64,000 nt of DNA from positions 868,001 to 932,000 of the forward strand of contig VNKQ01000011.1 in NCBI GenBank assembly GCA_016508695.1, given 5' to 3'. Under the pieces are notes generated by a model. That model made no database searches, was not told the DNA's origin, and saw only the letters and a program-made list of their open reading frames with translations. Positions 1-10,517 of the stretch are shown piece by piece; within the stretch, counting starts at the first letter, position 1; the number at the start of each line of letters is the position of its first letter. The position numbers and the translations under genes were made by a program. This DNA is from Hyphodiscus hymeniophilus (taxonomy: Eukaryota; Ascomycota; Leotiomycetes; Helotiales; Hyphodiscaceae).

Positions 1-1573
1 TCCATCGGGGTATAAGACGAATGTATCTCTTCTCATTGGGGTCAATGGATAATCGGTCTGGGTAGCATTCCTTGCGTCGAAATCACCAGCCTCTTCTTCG
101 GATCGAGCGATTGCCTGGAAGTTGTGGCCGTGGAGATGGAAAGGGTGCTTTCCGGAATCTAGTCATCATTAGCCAATTTTCTTGGTGCAATCATGGTTGT
201 GCTTACCGTGGTTGTTCACGACGATTTCGATAGTTTGTAAATGATCGAGAACAAATGAGTGGGAGAATTCCCCATACACAAGTGAGTTCACGGAATCGGC
301 CCCGGTGGTCAACACAGAATAAAGTGTTGGAACCTTCGGTCTAGTGTAGGTGATGTTGTTGAAGAAAGCACTGCGATTGTTAATGGGATGAAACGCTACA
401 ATATAGGAGGCCCTTACTATGGCTTTCCATTTCCAAGGTTATCCATAATCACATCGAGTGTGATAACCTGATCAGGTTCTGGGAGCAATGCCATCTTATC
501 AAATGGCACAAGAGTGAAGTCGTCAAAGTCATTAAACTCATCGAGAAGTTCTGGGACTGGGTTCGCGTTGGCTTCATCATAGACAAGCCATCCAGTTACA
601 TTCCAGTTTAACGTATCAGGGATTGTATCGAAAAGAGACTGTTCTAATTAGCGGAAGTTACACATAGTATCCCTCAAAACCTACAGTGTCCATACTGCTA
701 ACGAAAGCATAATTGGCAGTTGTCTCGTTCTTCGTGGTGATCATGAAGCTACAACGTTGGGCAGCTCCGACATAAATCATCTCGGCCTCTGCTTGGTCTG
801 TGAAAACTCCATCAACCTCGACGATCGTCAGGTTATGACCTTCAAACCAGATGTATTGTCCCGCAAAAGCACCAATATTGACGACATGGAAGAGGTAAGT
901 CTTCCCTGGCTCGACAGCAACGGTGAGGTTTTGCGTATCATTGAACAGCGCGGCCTGAGGAACAGGTTCAGCTCCAGTAGGATTGGCTCTGTTGATGAAC
1001 TGGGGAATCAGGGTCTGCATCTGATCATGATACCAATCGGAAACTGATAGAACAAGCTCTTCATCAAACTTGTACGGGAAATCTGGGTCGCTGATGATAA
1101 ATGGTGCACGAAGACCGTCTGGATATTGTCCCGTGTCGTGAGAATGATACCAATAGCTTCCAGATTGGGTGAGCTGACTTGTCAGCTCTCTGCTGGGGAG
1201 TGTCTAGAGGGGTACTCACGGTGAAGTTGTAAGTAAACTTTGATCCAGGCGGAATGGGGCATTGAGAAACCTGACTTGGGCCATCCATTTCCGTAGTGCC
1301 ATTCATGAAGAGGCCGTGGAAATGAAGGGTTGTGGTTTGGTTTCCAAGCTGGTTGTCGACATTGACGATAACATTATCGCCCTTGGTCGCGGTCATGATC
1401 GGGAGAGGCCATGCATTGTTAATACCAATTGTTGGTCTAGTGAAAGCTCCATCAGGATTTGCTAGAACCCAGGTAATGTTGAAATCGTAGACGACGGTCG
1501 CTGCTTCCGAGACACGAGAGAATACAAGAAGCAGCGCCGATAAAATGGGGAAGAAAGACAATGAGATTGCCAT
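1..1573 (-). CDS. FET3: FET3-type multicopper ferroxidase (5' part; 3' end outside window)
   Basis: Cell-surface multicopper oxidase that oxidises Fe(II) for import by the FTR1 permease. Model on the minus strand: 1573-1220, 1173-685, 638-418, 370-207, 158-<1; introns are 46, 46, 47 and 48 nt and all phases close, giving 462 codons in the window. An N-terminal hydrophobic signal peptide is followed by copper motifs HFHGLF, YWYHSH and, in the last exon, HPFHLHGH. The Glu in WFEGH and the Asp in LFDTIP sit where yeast Fet3p has residues linked to Fe(II) oxidation, which favours a ferroxidase over a laccase. The C-terminal HCH copper motif and membrane anchor lie off the edge. The start is the ATG before the signal peptide. 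The visible part reads intact, in contrast to the FTR1 remains on the other side of the shared spacer. Confidence 0.93.
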
Positions 1574-1822
1574 TGCGAGCGATTCGGCTCGTTCACCGGC
1601 CTAGGTTGATTGTGAAGATCAACGCAGCGTTCTGGATTGAGGGCGTTTGAGGTATTTGAACAGAGTACGGCGCCTGATTCATAAAGGACCGGGGAGGTCT
1701 TTAACAAGCTTTTAGAGAAGTCTGGAGTATTGCCAGAAAGAAGTTTGTCGGATAGCACCGAGGCGGGCCAAGATATTAATTGGGGAGACGAAGAGGGTGG
1801 TGGTGGAGGGATAGGTGGGATG

Positions 1823-1847
1823 TGAGAGAGAGAGAGAGAGAGAGAGA
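1823..1847. repeat. GA/TC dinucleotide microsatellite upstream of FET3
   Basis: About twelve perfect GA units lie some 250 nt upstream of the FET3 start. On the FET3 sense strand this is a pyrimidine (TC) tract, common in fungal promoters and 5' leaders. It could also simply be a neutral microsatellite. Confidence 0.9.
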
Positions 1848-1936
1848 TCCACACAGAAAAAAGCGTTGATCAGATTAGATGGATGTGATAGCGGGAGACC
1901 AGCACTAGTCAGCCAACCATCCTTGATGGCCGTGGG

Positions 1937-1945
1937 TTATCTGAT
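1937..1945 (-). promoter_or_regulatory. Candidate SreA/Sre-type iron GATA site
   Basis: The minus strand reads ATCAGATAA, matching the ATCWGATAA consensus bound by fungal iron-responsive GATA repressors (SreA, SRE, Fep1 family). It lies 364 nt upstream of the FET3 start. These factors repress iron-uptake genes under iron repletion. The match is exact; binding is inferred. Confidence 0.6.
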
Positions 1946-2784
1946 GGAATTGAGAATGAAGTGACCTCGTGGTGGCTTTTCTCGGTTGATTTGATTGGAC
2001 AGAATGGGGTCTTCTTTCCGAGTCTGAGCCGGAGGGAGGGGTGTGGAGTGTCTGATTTGCATTCAGATGAAGATTCTGCCATCACCACTCTACGAAGGAT
2101 GCCAGCTTGGCCAGCGAGCCGCTCATCATTGACGGGCGCACAAGCGACTGTGACCGACTCCGGTCTGTTGCGCCGTCTACCTTAGGTCTAGACGCTTTTC
2201 TGATGGTGGGGCTGGTGCTGTGGAGGGAAACTCGAGTCCAGATTGCCCCAGACGACTGGAACATCCATGGGACTCGTACGACTTGATCCAAATGTGTTGT
2301 CTGTCAACGATTGGACATTTCCTGGCAAACAATCTCAGGCAAGACATGGGAACTGAGAGAGCTCTCACAATGCGCAGGAAAGTGCAGGATGTGGCTGACG
2401 GGATTCCTACGTTAGAGTCAAGTCAAAATATTACGTGACGATCAGACACACGCATTTTGGCTTGGGGTGGAGAAAAATAGGAAAAGCTAAGGGAAACTCA
2501 CCCTGCGGGATCTTTTCGGCAATTGGTGGATTGTGGTCCGTTGCATCTTTTGTTACGGATGCAGATGCGGAGGGTGTGTCGATGCAGAGGACGCAGTACC
2601 GAATCACATAAAACTGCTCTCGTCAATTGAATAAGCCAAGCTTCAAGCAAGCTGTCAAACCAAACAAGCGAAATGGGAAGTGGCAGCAGACAGAAGAGTC
2701 AAGACCTTTCGATGATCCTTGGGTTTCCTTGGCAAGAGCATCTAATCAGATTGATTGATTGTGGATGGAGGGGTGGGTGGGATC

Positions 2785-2793
2785 TTATCTGAT
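2785..2793 (-). promoter_or_regulatory. Second candidate SreA/Sre-type iron GATA site
   Basis: A second exact ATCAGATAA on the minus strand in the same spacer, about 1.2 kb from the FET3 start and about 0.7 kb before the first recognisable FTR1 remnant. It may originally have served FTR1. A third copy of the motif in the window (24291-24299) lies inside HET coding sequence and is probably chance. Confidence 0.5.
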
Positions 2794-3469
2794 GCTTTGA
2801 TTTGCTTATTCGTTGACCCGCTTCCCGTCTTCCAGATGTCATTCTTCGTCGTTTTCCTTTTCCTTTTCCTCGTGGCCCGTTAGTTACTGCATTTAGTCTC
2901 AAAGAGGGAAAGTGAGGAAGGATGAGCTGACTAACCTCCCTGCCCACCTCCCTTTCCTGGTGGCCCACCACGCCGGAACGTGCTCTATTATCCTTGCTAA
3001 CCCAATGGATCATAAGACACGACTCACGAGGGATACAGTGCAACCTATCTTGATGATCTGCCGCCTTGGACTCGAATCCGAGATGACTTCTTTCCTTCCC
3101 TCCTTCCATTTCCCTCTTCGCCTTCCCACGATGATCGGCCCAAAAGTCTACCCTGGAATCAAAGCGTGATCGGCGCCTTGGGCGATTGGTCCGCATCTCA
3201 AATTCTCCAATTTTGAAGTCAATGTCCACACTTTCCCTATGGTGTGGGCGCAGGTGGTCACTCCTCCACAGACTCGTCCGATCATCGGCTCATGGAACAC
3301 CCACGAGCAGGTGTAGTCTATGCGTCCCTTGCGTTCTCTGGTGTTGCCCAACGTCCCACAATTCGGATACAGCTGAAGCTTCAAGACAGCTTGCTACCGT
3401 CCCATCCTAATCACGGGCTTTTCTCCTCGTTGGACCACCTGACAGTCTTTGTTATACAATTCGATCACC

Positions 3470-4180
3470 ATGACTGCCATCGCTTTGACTGTTCCGGTTC
3501 TTTGTCGTCTTTTCGAGAGATACCGGGAAGATTCCTTCGCTGCTTCTGCAGCTATCGTGATTAGCATCATTGGTGCTAAACCCCTCCGTATCTCAAAGAT
3601 GCAAAAGAAATGGCGCATCAAGCTCGCTAAAGCTCTTGGATAGAAGCCCGTCGTGACTGATGGCAATTGTAGAGCTTTCAATGATAGTAGAGAAAATACG
3701 CTATGTATATCATCCCTTTATCACCGTTGTACGTGATGGCCTTGAAGCCGTAGGTTCACTGCCAGAATGTCTTTGTCGTCGCCTGTATCTGCTGTTGCTC
3801 TTCCCCTTTTTTCTAAGCTCGGAAGAGCCGTTCGAGGCGATACCGTAGAGACACGATCAGTATCAGGATCTTACGACAGTGCTCAGAACGTCGAGCACGT
3901 CAACGTAAGTCCCCTCCACCCCATTTGTCAAATAGAACCTAGCATCACCCAGTCCCGGACTCTCCAGAATTGAATGGAGGCGGTGGCTGGGGTGACCTTT
4001 GACGCCATTTTAGGATGGCAAAACTCTGCTACCTATGCCTCGAAGATCTCATACAAAGTCTACTGGATCGCTGTGACGTGCGGCTTTGCGCTGCTGCGAT
4101 ACAACGAGACCAAAGACCATACTCCATTCATGAGCAGTGAAGACAACAAGGGCATGGCAATAATGAAGAGAATAGCATAA
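3470..4180 (+). pseudogene. FTR1: FTR1 high-affinity iron permease relic
   Basis: FTR1 is the membrane permease that works with Fet3. Recognisable blocks, in order but in different frames: 3510-3643 (IVISIIGAKPLRISKMQKKW, then LAKAL and a stop); about 3690-3755 (YHPFITVVRDGLEAV, the second iron-binding REGLE motif now RDGLE); 3800-3904 (GSYDSAQNVEHVN); 3943-3990 after a possible short intron ([11 protein letters not shown]); and 3986-4177 ([13 protein letters not shown], then a membrane helix). The frames run 2, 0, 2, 1, 2 by coordinate modulo 3. The first REXXE motif and much of the middle membrane region are missing. It is divergent from FET3, the usual arrangement of this pair. A stop, several frameshifts and an internal deletion make a functional product very unlikely. 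Confidence 0.9.
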
Positions 4181-5424
4181 ATAGTTGTGCCTTTGAGAAA
4201 AGCCCGGGAAGGGTATTATGGTCGCCACTGTGGCGGCACGTATCAACTCTGGGTAGATAGGAGAAGCATGATAGTCGGATCATGAATTGTACAACGGTGT
4301 TTGTGTGGAGTGCCGGCTCTTGGATCTTCCTTGAAGATTCCTCCTTTGTATATTGTATGCTGGTTTATCCTTGATCGTAGATAGCCAGAGACGATGATAC
4401 CAATGCAAGAACATCAAAAATCAGACTTTGGTCCCACAAGCTCCCACAAGCTCATATTCGTTCCAAGATAGAGAGAAGTCCTTGCCTCTCTGCAAACTCG
4501 GTCAAACCACCAAACTCTCTTCACAAGCGGCTCTCAACCGATGAAACAAAGCTTTCGACTATTCGTATGATTCGAAGCTTTCGAGTAATTTTATTATAAA
4601 GAGGAAATCAATCGTCGAGGGACGCGCAATGCTTCGTGCAAGAAGCTGCTGACAATCATTCGACGCCTCATTGGCCGAGCCTTCGCCAAGCGGACGCCCC
4701 TTCCCGACCGCACATGTCGCTCCACCTATCTTGACGTTCATTTAAGCTACTCTTGGTTTCGGATCTTGTCTTAGGTCTGTTCTTCGAGCAGGGGATAGGG
4801 CTTTATCTGATTCAGAATCTCCGGCTGGGTCTGGTGGGGTTTGGAGTGTGTCCCGAGGCGGTTGCCGAGTATCAGAGCAGAAACTACAAGTGGGTGCTTT
4901 GTGCCTTCGTGAATGCAGCTGTGCTCGAGCGAAACCGAAGGAAGGTCTGGGATAATGCCTTCGTGCTTCCCAGAAATGTATTTTAGACGTGTCTACTCGG
5001 TGGAATAGCAACTACAACTAATGGCGAATGGTTTCAGTATCTATTGCTGTAGCTCTATGTTCACCAGCGGCTTTTATGGCCGGGCATCGAGCTCAGGTCT
5101 ATATCTCGGTGGGAGCCACATTGCAGGACACTTCAATGATGCACAATTTGGAGATCATTTTCGAAGGTCGAGGGTCTACCATCGAGTGTTTTTCCAAGAC
5201 CTAGACACATTGTAGGTCTCAATAGCCTTCTCGTCCGACCAGACAGCGTCGTCGTTGTGTGTGTCCGGGCTCACCTCATTCAATGATCCGATATCGCCCA
5301 CGTTAAGACTGTGAGCCACGGCCATTGGGAATCTCAAAGTAGTGATTGGACACCTCAGTTTGTATCCAAGCTCGAAGTCCAATCGAAACAGATAAGGACA
5401 GCTAGATTTACTTAGCCTATTCAT
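4181..5424. other. Intergenic, no gene recognised
   Basis: About 1.2 kb downstream of the FTR1 relic. Short reading frames on both strands show no domain, splice-supported extension or signal peptide. A short direct repeat of CCCACAAGCT occurs near 4433-4452. Confidence 0.55.
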
Positions 5425-6285
5425 TCAGTTCCTCACCCATAAGCCTTCTGCTATCACATTGCTACTCCCATCAACAATCAAATCCCCAAATGGTCCCATC
5501 TTCACCCTCCCGGTAACCTCCAAGTTTCCCTGAATATAAAGCCACCCATCAATGGTCAAACTTCCGCTGACCTTCAGATTTTCCCTGGATACCACATGCA
5601 TCAGCTGATACGATATAGTTCATAGCAAATTCAGAAAACAAAGAGTGAAAACTACATACCCCCATACGCCTTCCCCTCCCTCTCCAACCTCCATTCTCCC
5701 TTGAACCACACTAGAATTCATGACATGTACCTGCCCATCGAGTTGTAGATTACCACTACAATATACTCCTCCCTCAATCCTGACGTCTTCTAGAGTCGTT
5801 CTTCCTTTACTGTTCACCAGCCCCACGATCTCCACACCGTGACTTAGCCTCATACCTGCACTCGACTCGACGGGACCAACAACTCTCACATCATCCGAAA
5901 GCGTGACGAGTGCCGAGGAGGATACTTTCCCCTTTACGATGATGGATCTGGATAACGTGATGGCGCCGGACGACGATACTTGGCCGTTGATCTGTAGAGG
6001 TCCGATGCGTATTATTGGTGAAGTCGATTTTATCGGCCCGGTTTGGGGGATGCTGTGGGGGCGATGGGGGACGTTTTGTGGTTCGTGTTGGATGAGATTC
6101 TCAGGGCTGTCTTTCTGTAAGCAGTCGGAACAGGCGGCGTTGTGAAATCCAGCGGAGTAACGGGTGGATGTGAATGCGGTATGTTTGGAGGGGTAATTCT
6201 GGAGTGCGATGCCAGTGCTGGATGGAAGGGAGGTGAAAATAGTGAGCATGATGAGGATGATGGAGCTTGATCTCAGCGACGACAT
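5425..6285 (-). CDS. Secreted protein with bactofilin-like beta-helix repeats
   Basis: Predicted 266 aa protein. Exon 1 is 6285-5668; a 63-nt intron (donor GTATGG, acceptor CAG) leads to exon 2, 5604-5425. It starts with a hydrophobic signal peptide (about residues 1-27) and a linker with a CSDC pair. From about residue 90 to the end come short repeats of the form ITLSRSIIVKGKVSSSALVT or LQLDGQVHVMNSS: alternating hydrophobic residues with Gly-x-Val turns about every 17-19 residues. This is the pattern of bactofilins and related right-handed beta-helices, which polymerise as a cytoskeleton in bacteria. Exon 2 continues the same repeats (LKVSGSLTIDGWLYIQGNLE), which supports the splice. Function is unknown; an extracellular or wall structural role is a guess. 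Confidence 0.72.
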
Positions 6286-6837
6286 GGCGAATAGTTAATG
6301 GATTCGAGAGCAAAATAACCTTCACTTAGTCCAGAATGTGGTTTCGCGAAATGAGGGACACTTGAATTGACATTCACGTAGGTGAGGTCTGGATGCTTCG
6401 CTGACTGTCAAGTCGTGACATACTTCCAGAGTACTGGTATCGATTGTGGCGTAAGTGTAAAGTCTGGGATTACAATTAGAGTGGATTGCATACGAAGTAG
6501 AACTGTGCAAACCTTTCTATATGGCAGATGGCGTCATTGAATGCATTGGGAAGGTGATTTCAAAAGACATGTGAGGGGTCGTAGATCCCAAAATCCCCTG
6601 AATAAATGGAAGGTACAGTACTGTAATCGTTAGCTCGCTTACGGAGTACAGCCTCCTATTCGTCATCCCAGGACCAGCAGTTAAGCAAGATAAAGACTAT
6701 CATTTGCTAAGATGTCGATGCTTGAACTTTCTTCTGACTTCCCCATCTGCTAAGCAAGATACGTTCTAGGAACGAGAATGTGATAGGATTATTCCAGGCA
6801 TTTATAGACCTTTGTCAGATGGACGGCATATGGAAAT
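6286..6837. other. Intergenic, no gene recognised
   Basis: About 550 nt between the start of the bactofilin-like gene and the 3' end of COG8. It should contain the first gene's promoter and the second gene's 3' UTR. Nothing else is recognised. Confidence 0.6.
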
Positions 6838-8253
6838 CTATCCTTCTCGACTGCCAACCATGAGTTCCAATTTCCCTGCTAGCACACGATGTTTCCTAAT
6901 AACTTCCACCCACTCCTCGCCCTCATCGTCATCTTCATCAGTAGCATCCACGTCGTTAATAAATGCAAGGATCATGCTGAAATCCCCGCCTAACCTTCCT
7001 AAACTACCAGCGCAGTAAAGAACTTGCGTGAGTAGACTGTCTCGAGAACTTCGGTCCCTTACATTGGGTAAGTACTTCCTAAGTGTATCCTCCAACATGC
7101 TAACTAGCTTCAACGGAAATGTACCCAATGCCGAGGGAAGAGGTTGGAGTGGGTCCTGTAGTTGACTCGTCTTCAATGATGATGAGAGTCCAATGTCGAC
7201 CGGCGCAGCAGGAGGCGGGAAGATCGATCGGTACATAGAAATAACTGCAAAGCTTTGCTCTCTGAAGATCTCTACATATTTCTTCAAATATCGTTCCGTC
7301 TGCTGACCTCCTTCCCACTTTCCCCTCCCATCTTTTCCCTCTCCACTAGCTTGGCTTTGCAGCCGCGCAGTTTCTTGATCTGCCAATTCTCTTAAAGGTT
7401 CCAGAGCGCCCAGCATTTGTTCCAGATTCGCCAATCTGCAGACCAAAAACAGGGACCCTAAGCTGCCCTCTCTGCTTCCAGCTCCTACTCCTGTTGAAAT
7501 CGTAGATGGACCAGGATCGAGCTCAGGAGCTATACGACGAAGCCAGGATATCGTTCGCATCGTAGAAGCTAATTTCAAGCTGTTTGTTTTGAGCGATGCG
7601 ATCAGATTCGTAGCCATTTCCTGCATTGCAGCTTCCGCCTGTGTCGACACCGAGGACACGAGTTGGGAGCCTGGGTATAGAGCATGGAGACGTCGGATAT
7701 GCGCATTCAGATCCAGAGCCGATGCGTAGTTCAGCGTACCGCTCCCTGCTGAGCTTGTAGATGCAGCTGCGGTATTGCTTGAGGAGGATATTGCGGTCGA
7801 GAGTAGAGTGGGTAGATCGAGTATGTCTGCCAAACGATCTATGTTTCTAGAGAGGAGGAGAGCTTTTCGTCGGCGGTCTAGGAGGGAATTCTCGGACCGA
7901 TTGTTGTAGTTCTCGCTGAAGTGAATAGCTGCGTCGTCAAGTTTCGGGAGCGCATCTCGTAGGTCGGCGGTGGAGGATGCAAGGGCTGGGAGGGTAGTCG
8001 AAAGTGTTGATAGATGGGTCGAGGAAGCGATTATAGACTTGTGAGAGCGTTTCGAGAGCGCTTGGAGTGAGAGAAGTAGTGAGTGAGAGGTCTGAGAGAG
8101 GGACTGAGGTTCGGAGGATGTCAGGGACGAGAGGGGAAGGGTGGTGAGCCGGTTGAGATATGCAGATGTAGTCTTGTCGGTGGATGATGGCGGTGCCCTT
8201 GGAGAGGGAGTGTCGAAGTAGGGGACTAAGAGCTCATAGAGGGGATCTGCCAT
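6838..8253 (-). CDS. COG8: Conserved oligomeric Golgi complex subunit 8 (Dor1 family)
   Basis: Subunit of the COG tethering complex, which acts in retrograde vesicle traffic within the Golgi. Single exon, 471 aa from the ATG of MADPLYELLVPYF. An in-frame ATG 38 codons upstream (8367) is possible, but the MADPLYELL beginning is what I expect of fungal homologues. Dor1-like features: helical Ser/Leu-rich N-terminal half, then SALDLNAHIRRLHALYPGS, ISWLRRIAPELD, LFLVCRLANLEQMLGALEPL and the signature TERYLKKYVEIFREQSFAVI. The C-terminal acidic stretch (DVDATDEDDDEGEEW) is typical of filamentous fungal versions. It is divergent from the amidohydrolase gene across a 215-nt spacer. Confidence 0.85.
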   Translation of the reverse strand: MADPLYELLVPYFDTPSPRAPPSSTDKTTSAYLNRLTTLPLSSLTSSEPQSLSQTSHSLLLSLQALSKRSHKSIIASSTHLSTLSTTLPALASSTADLRDALPKLDDAAIHFSENYNNRSENSLLDRRRKALLLSRNIDRLADILDLPTLLSTAISSSSNTAAASTSSAGSGTLNYASALDLNAHIRRLHALYPGSQLVSSVSTQAEAAMQEMATNLIASLKTNSLKLASTMRTISWLRRIAPELDPGPSTISTGVGAGSREGSLGSLFLVCRLANLEQMLGALEPLRELADQETARLQSQASGEGKDGRGKWEGGQQTERYLKKYVEIFREQSFAVISMYRSIFPPPAAPVDIGLSSSLKTSQLQDPLQPLPSALGTFPLKLVSMLEDTLRKYLPNVRDRSSRDSLLTQVLYCAGSLGRLGGDFSMILAFINDVDATDEDDDEGEEWVEVIRKHRVLAGKLELMVGSREG

Positions 8254-8468
8254 TGTTGCGGTTACAGCTGTCGAGTTGAAGTTTAAAGATCTGGACTTCG
8301 CTAAACTTTGAAGCTCGATGAATTCGCGGAACGATCCGACAGCCCCCATTTCTGCATTATCATTCATCGATATGTTTCAGTTGTCATGTAGCTATTACTC
8401 ATTCTTTATTTCTTCTGTCTGTGGCCTTTCCATGTGTATTTGTCAATTGAGACACCTTTCATTCCACA
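8254..8468. promoter_or_regulatory. Compact divergent promoter, COG8 / amidohydrolase
   Basis: Only 215 nt separate the two start codons, so the genes probably share a bidirectional promoter. If COG8 starts at the upstream ATG (8367) the gap shrinks to about 100 nt, another reason to prefer 8253. Confidence 0.5.
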
Positions 8469-9868
8469 ATGTCTTCTTCCTCCACTAAAGATCAACTTTT
8501 CATTGACGTCCATCTGGCTGGAAAGCCCAGGAACAGCCGATGGGATTTATGCTGCAAAGATGGAGACATAGAATCCATTTTTGAACATGTCCCTCCTCAT
8601 TCCGCTCAAGAAACGAATTCCCGATTCCTAGCCCCAAGTCTCTGCCACCCACACATACACTTGGACAAGTGCTTCCTACTTTCACATCCAAAGTATGCGC
8701 AATTGAAGATTATGGATGGGAACTTCGCGGAGGCATTGAGATTGACTAGCGAGGCAAAGTCTCGCTTTGAGCATGATGATTTGATGGAGAGAGGACGAGC
8801 TCTAATTGAAGAGAGTATCGGATACGGGGTTACTCACATGAGAGCTTTTGTCGAAGTTGACGAAGGTGTGGGTTTCAAATGTCTCGAGGCTGGACTGGCT
8901 TTGAAGGAAGAGTTTCGAAGTCGTTGTTACGTCCAAATCTGCGTTTTTGCTCAGGATCCCATTTTCAGTCACACAGATGGAGGGGAGGCAATGAGAAATC
9001 TACTCGAAGAAGCGGCAGGTAGACCTGGTGTTGAAGCTATTGGCTCAACTCCCTATGTGGAGAAGGATGGTGATCCTGAAGTCCAGATTAAGAACGTGGA
9101 GTGGACCATACATTTGGCGAAGAAGCTGAGACTGCACTTGGATTTTCACATCGATTACAATCTTGACTCCACTAAGAGAAGTATGGTTTCGGAAGCTATC
9201 AGGCTTCTTCATTTATCAAATTGGCCAGTGGATCCAGACTCCTCCGAGTTCAGAACGATAGTGTTCGGCCATTGCACTCGGCTTACGCTATTTACTACCG
9301 AAGAATGGTCGAATTTACGTGATCGGATTCAAGATCTTCCAGTTTCCTTTGTCGGCCTACCTACATCGGACCTCTACATGATGGGGAGACCAGAACAAGA
9401 TTCAGGCGGTGGCCACCGGGTTAGAGGCACACTTCAAGTACCCCAGATGATTCAGAAGCACGGGCTCAACGCCGCACTTGGTATTAACAACGTTGGAAAT
9501 GCGTTCACACCTCATGGTAGTTGCGATCCGTTGAGTCTTGCAAGTTTTGGGGTAGGGTTGTACCATGCAGGTACCGAGAAAGATGCGGAAGTCTTGTTGG
9601 TGAGTGCTTGTATATCACGATGAGGGTTTTGCGATGCTGATGTATACAGCAATGTGTGTCATCCAGAGCCAAGTTTGCTATCGGGGCAACTCATTCTAGA
9701 GCTTTTGATACCGACTTTGCTATTGGAGACCCTGCGAACTTCGTAGTCTTTGGAAACAAGTCCGCAAGCAGCGCGTCGTTCAGATCGAGAACATCGACGC
9801 AGGAACTAGTATACGACGCGGGACATGACAGAATCACAATATTCCGGAGCAAAGTAGTCAGCTCTTGA
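8469..9868 (+). CDS. Cytosine-deaminase-like metal-dependent amidohydrolase
   Basis: Predicted 449 aa. Exon 1 is 8469-9599; a 50-nt intron (GTGAGT...TACAG) leads to exon 2, 9650-9868, both phase 0. Amidohydrolase features: HPHIHLDK (metal-binding HxH plus the DK of the cytosine deaminase branch), FHIDYNLD (third metal His), FGHCTRL (fourth His region) and GINNVGNAFTPHGSCDPLSL, the loop that normally carries the catalytic Asp. The C-terminus (FAIGDPANFVVFG) has the usual DPANFVV strand of this fold. No signal peptide, so probably cytosolic. Substrate is unknown; related enzymes deaminate cytosine or hydrolyse cyclic amides and N-substituted rings. The Asn-Asn in the GINNVGN loop is noted in the findings. 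Confidence 0.85.
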
Positions 9869-10517
9869 ACACACAAGTCCACGTTCTGCTTGAGACGAGA
9901 GGGTCTTGTCACGTAGCAAGATGAGCTGAGCGCTTTCGTGATGTGCATCGGGAGCAAGGTGGATCTAACACCAGTAATGGTCAGGTTTGAAATCAAGGAG
10001 TGGGCTGGGGGAATTCGAATATAAATTACGGGTGAGGGAGACATATTGAATCGACGAGTCTGGTGGCCCGTAACAAAGCAGCCGCCCCTGACTCACGTCT
10101 CCGCCAACAGTACTGTAAGACCAGGCTCATGCGCAGCAGTCAGCTGCAACCTGGCAACACATGGGTTCGTTTTCGGCTGCCTCATGTCTGCCTAGGAAGC
10201 GCAACGACTCCATCCTCAAGAGTTATAAATAAGAGATCCAAAATATTCCAACAAAGTTGAAGATCTGTATCCAAATCTTGGACATGCGCGTCATTGCAAG
10301 ACCCTGATATTCGGTTAGATTAGCGCCTTCTTTTGTTGGGACAAAGTACTGTGACTGCCAACCTCGGACAACCCTCTCCGCATTTCATATCCTTCGTACC
10401 ACAATCGTCGCGGGCACCTTCGTACACTCCCTCGAGGTTGGAGTGCGGACTAAAACCCGGAATAGATTATCTCTCTGGTATTCTCGTCCCTCTTCAACAC
10501 ATTCCTCATACGCAGTC
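9869..10517. other. Intergenic, no gene recognised
   Basis: About 650 nt between two plus-strand genes. It presumably holds the amidohydrolase 3' UTR and the TLC gene promoter. No other feature seen. Confidence 0.6.

Larger units (their letters stand above)
1574..3460. other. Divergent spacer between FET3 and the FTR1 relic
   Basis: No convincing coding sequence. It holds the GA repeat and two iron-GATA-like sites listed separately. The lost 5' third of FTR1, including its first REXXE motif, would be expected at the right-hand end, but I could not recognise it there. Confidence 0.6.

Noticed and set aside
2699..3229. 176-codon minus-strand frame in the FET3/FTR1 spacer
   Set aside because: Arg/Ser/Gly-rich with no recognised motif; overlaps a candidate regulatory site.
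3767..4177. A small intact two-exon membrane protein gene
   Set aside because: It was my first reading, but the blocks align in order with FTR1 and need frame changes, so a relic explains more.
8253..8367. Upstream in-frame ATG of COG8 as the true start
   Set aside because: It would leave only about 100 nt to the divergent gene, and the downstream MADPLYELL is a more family-like start.
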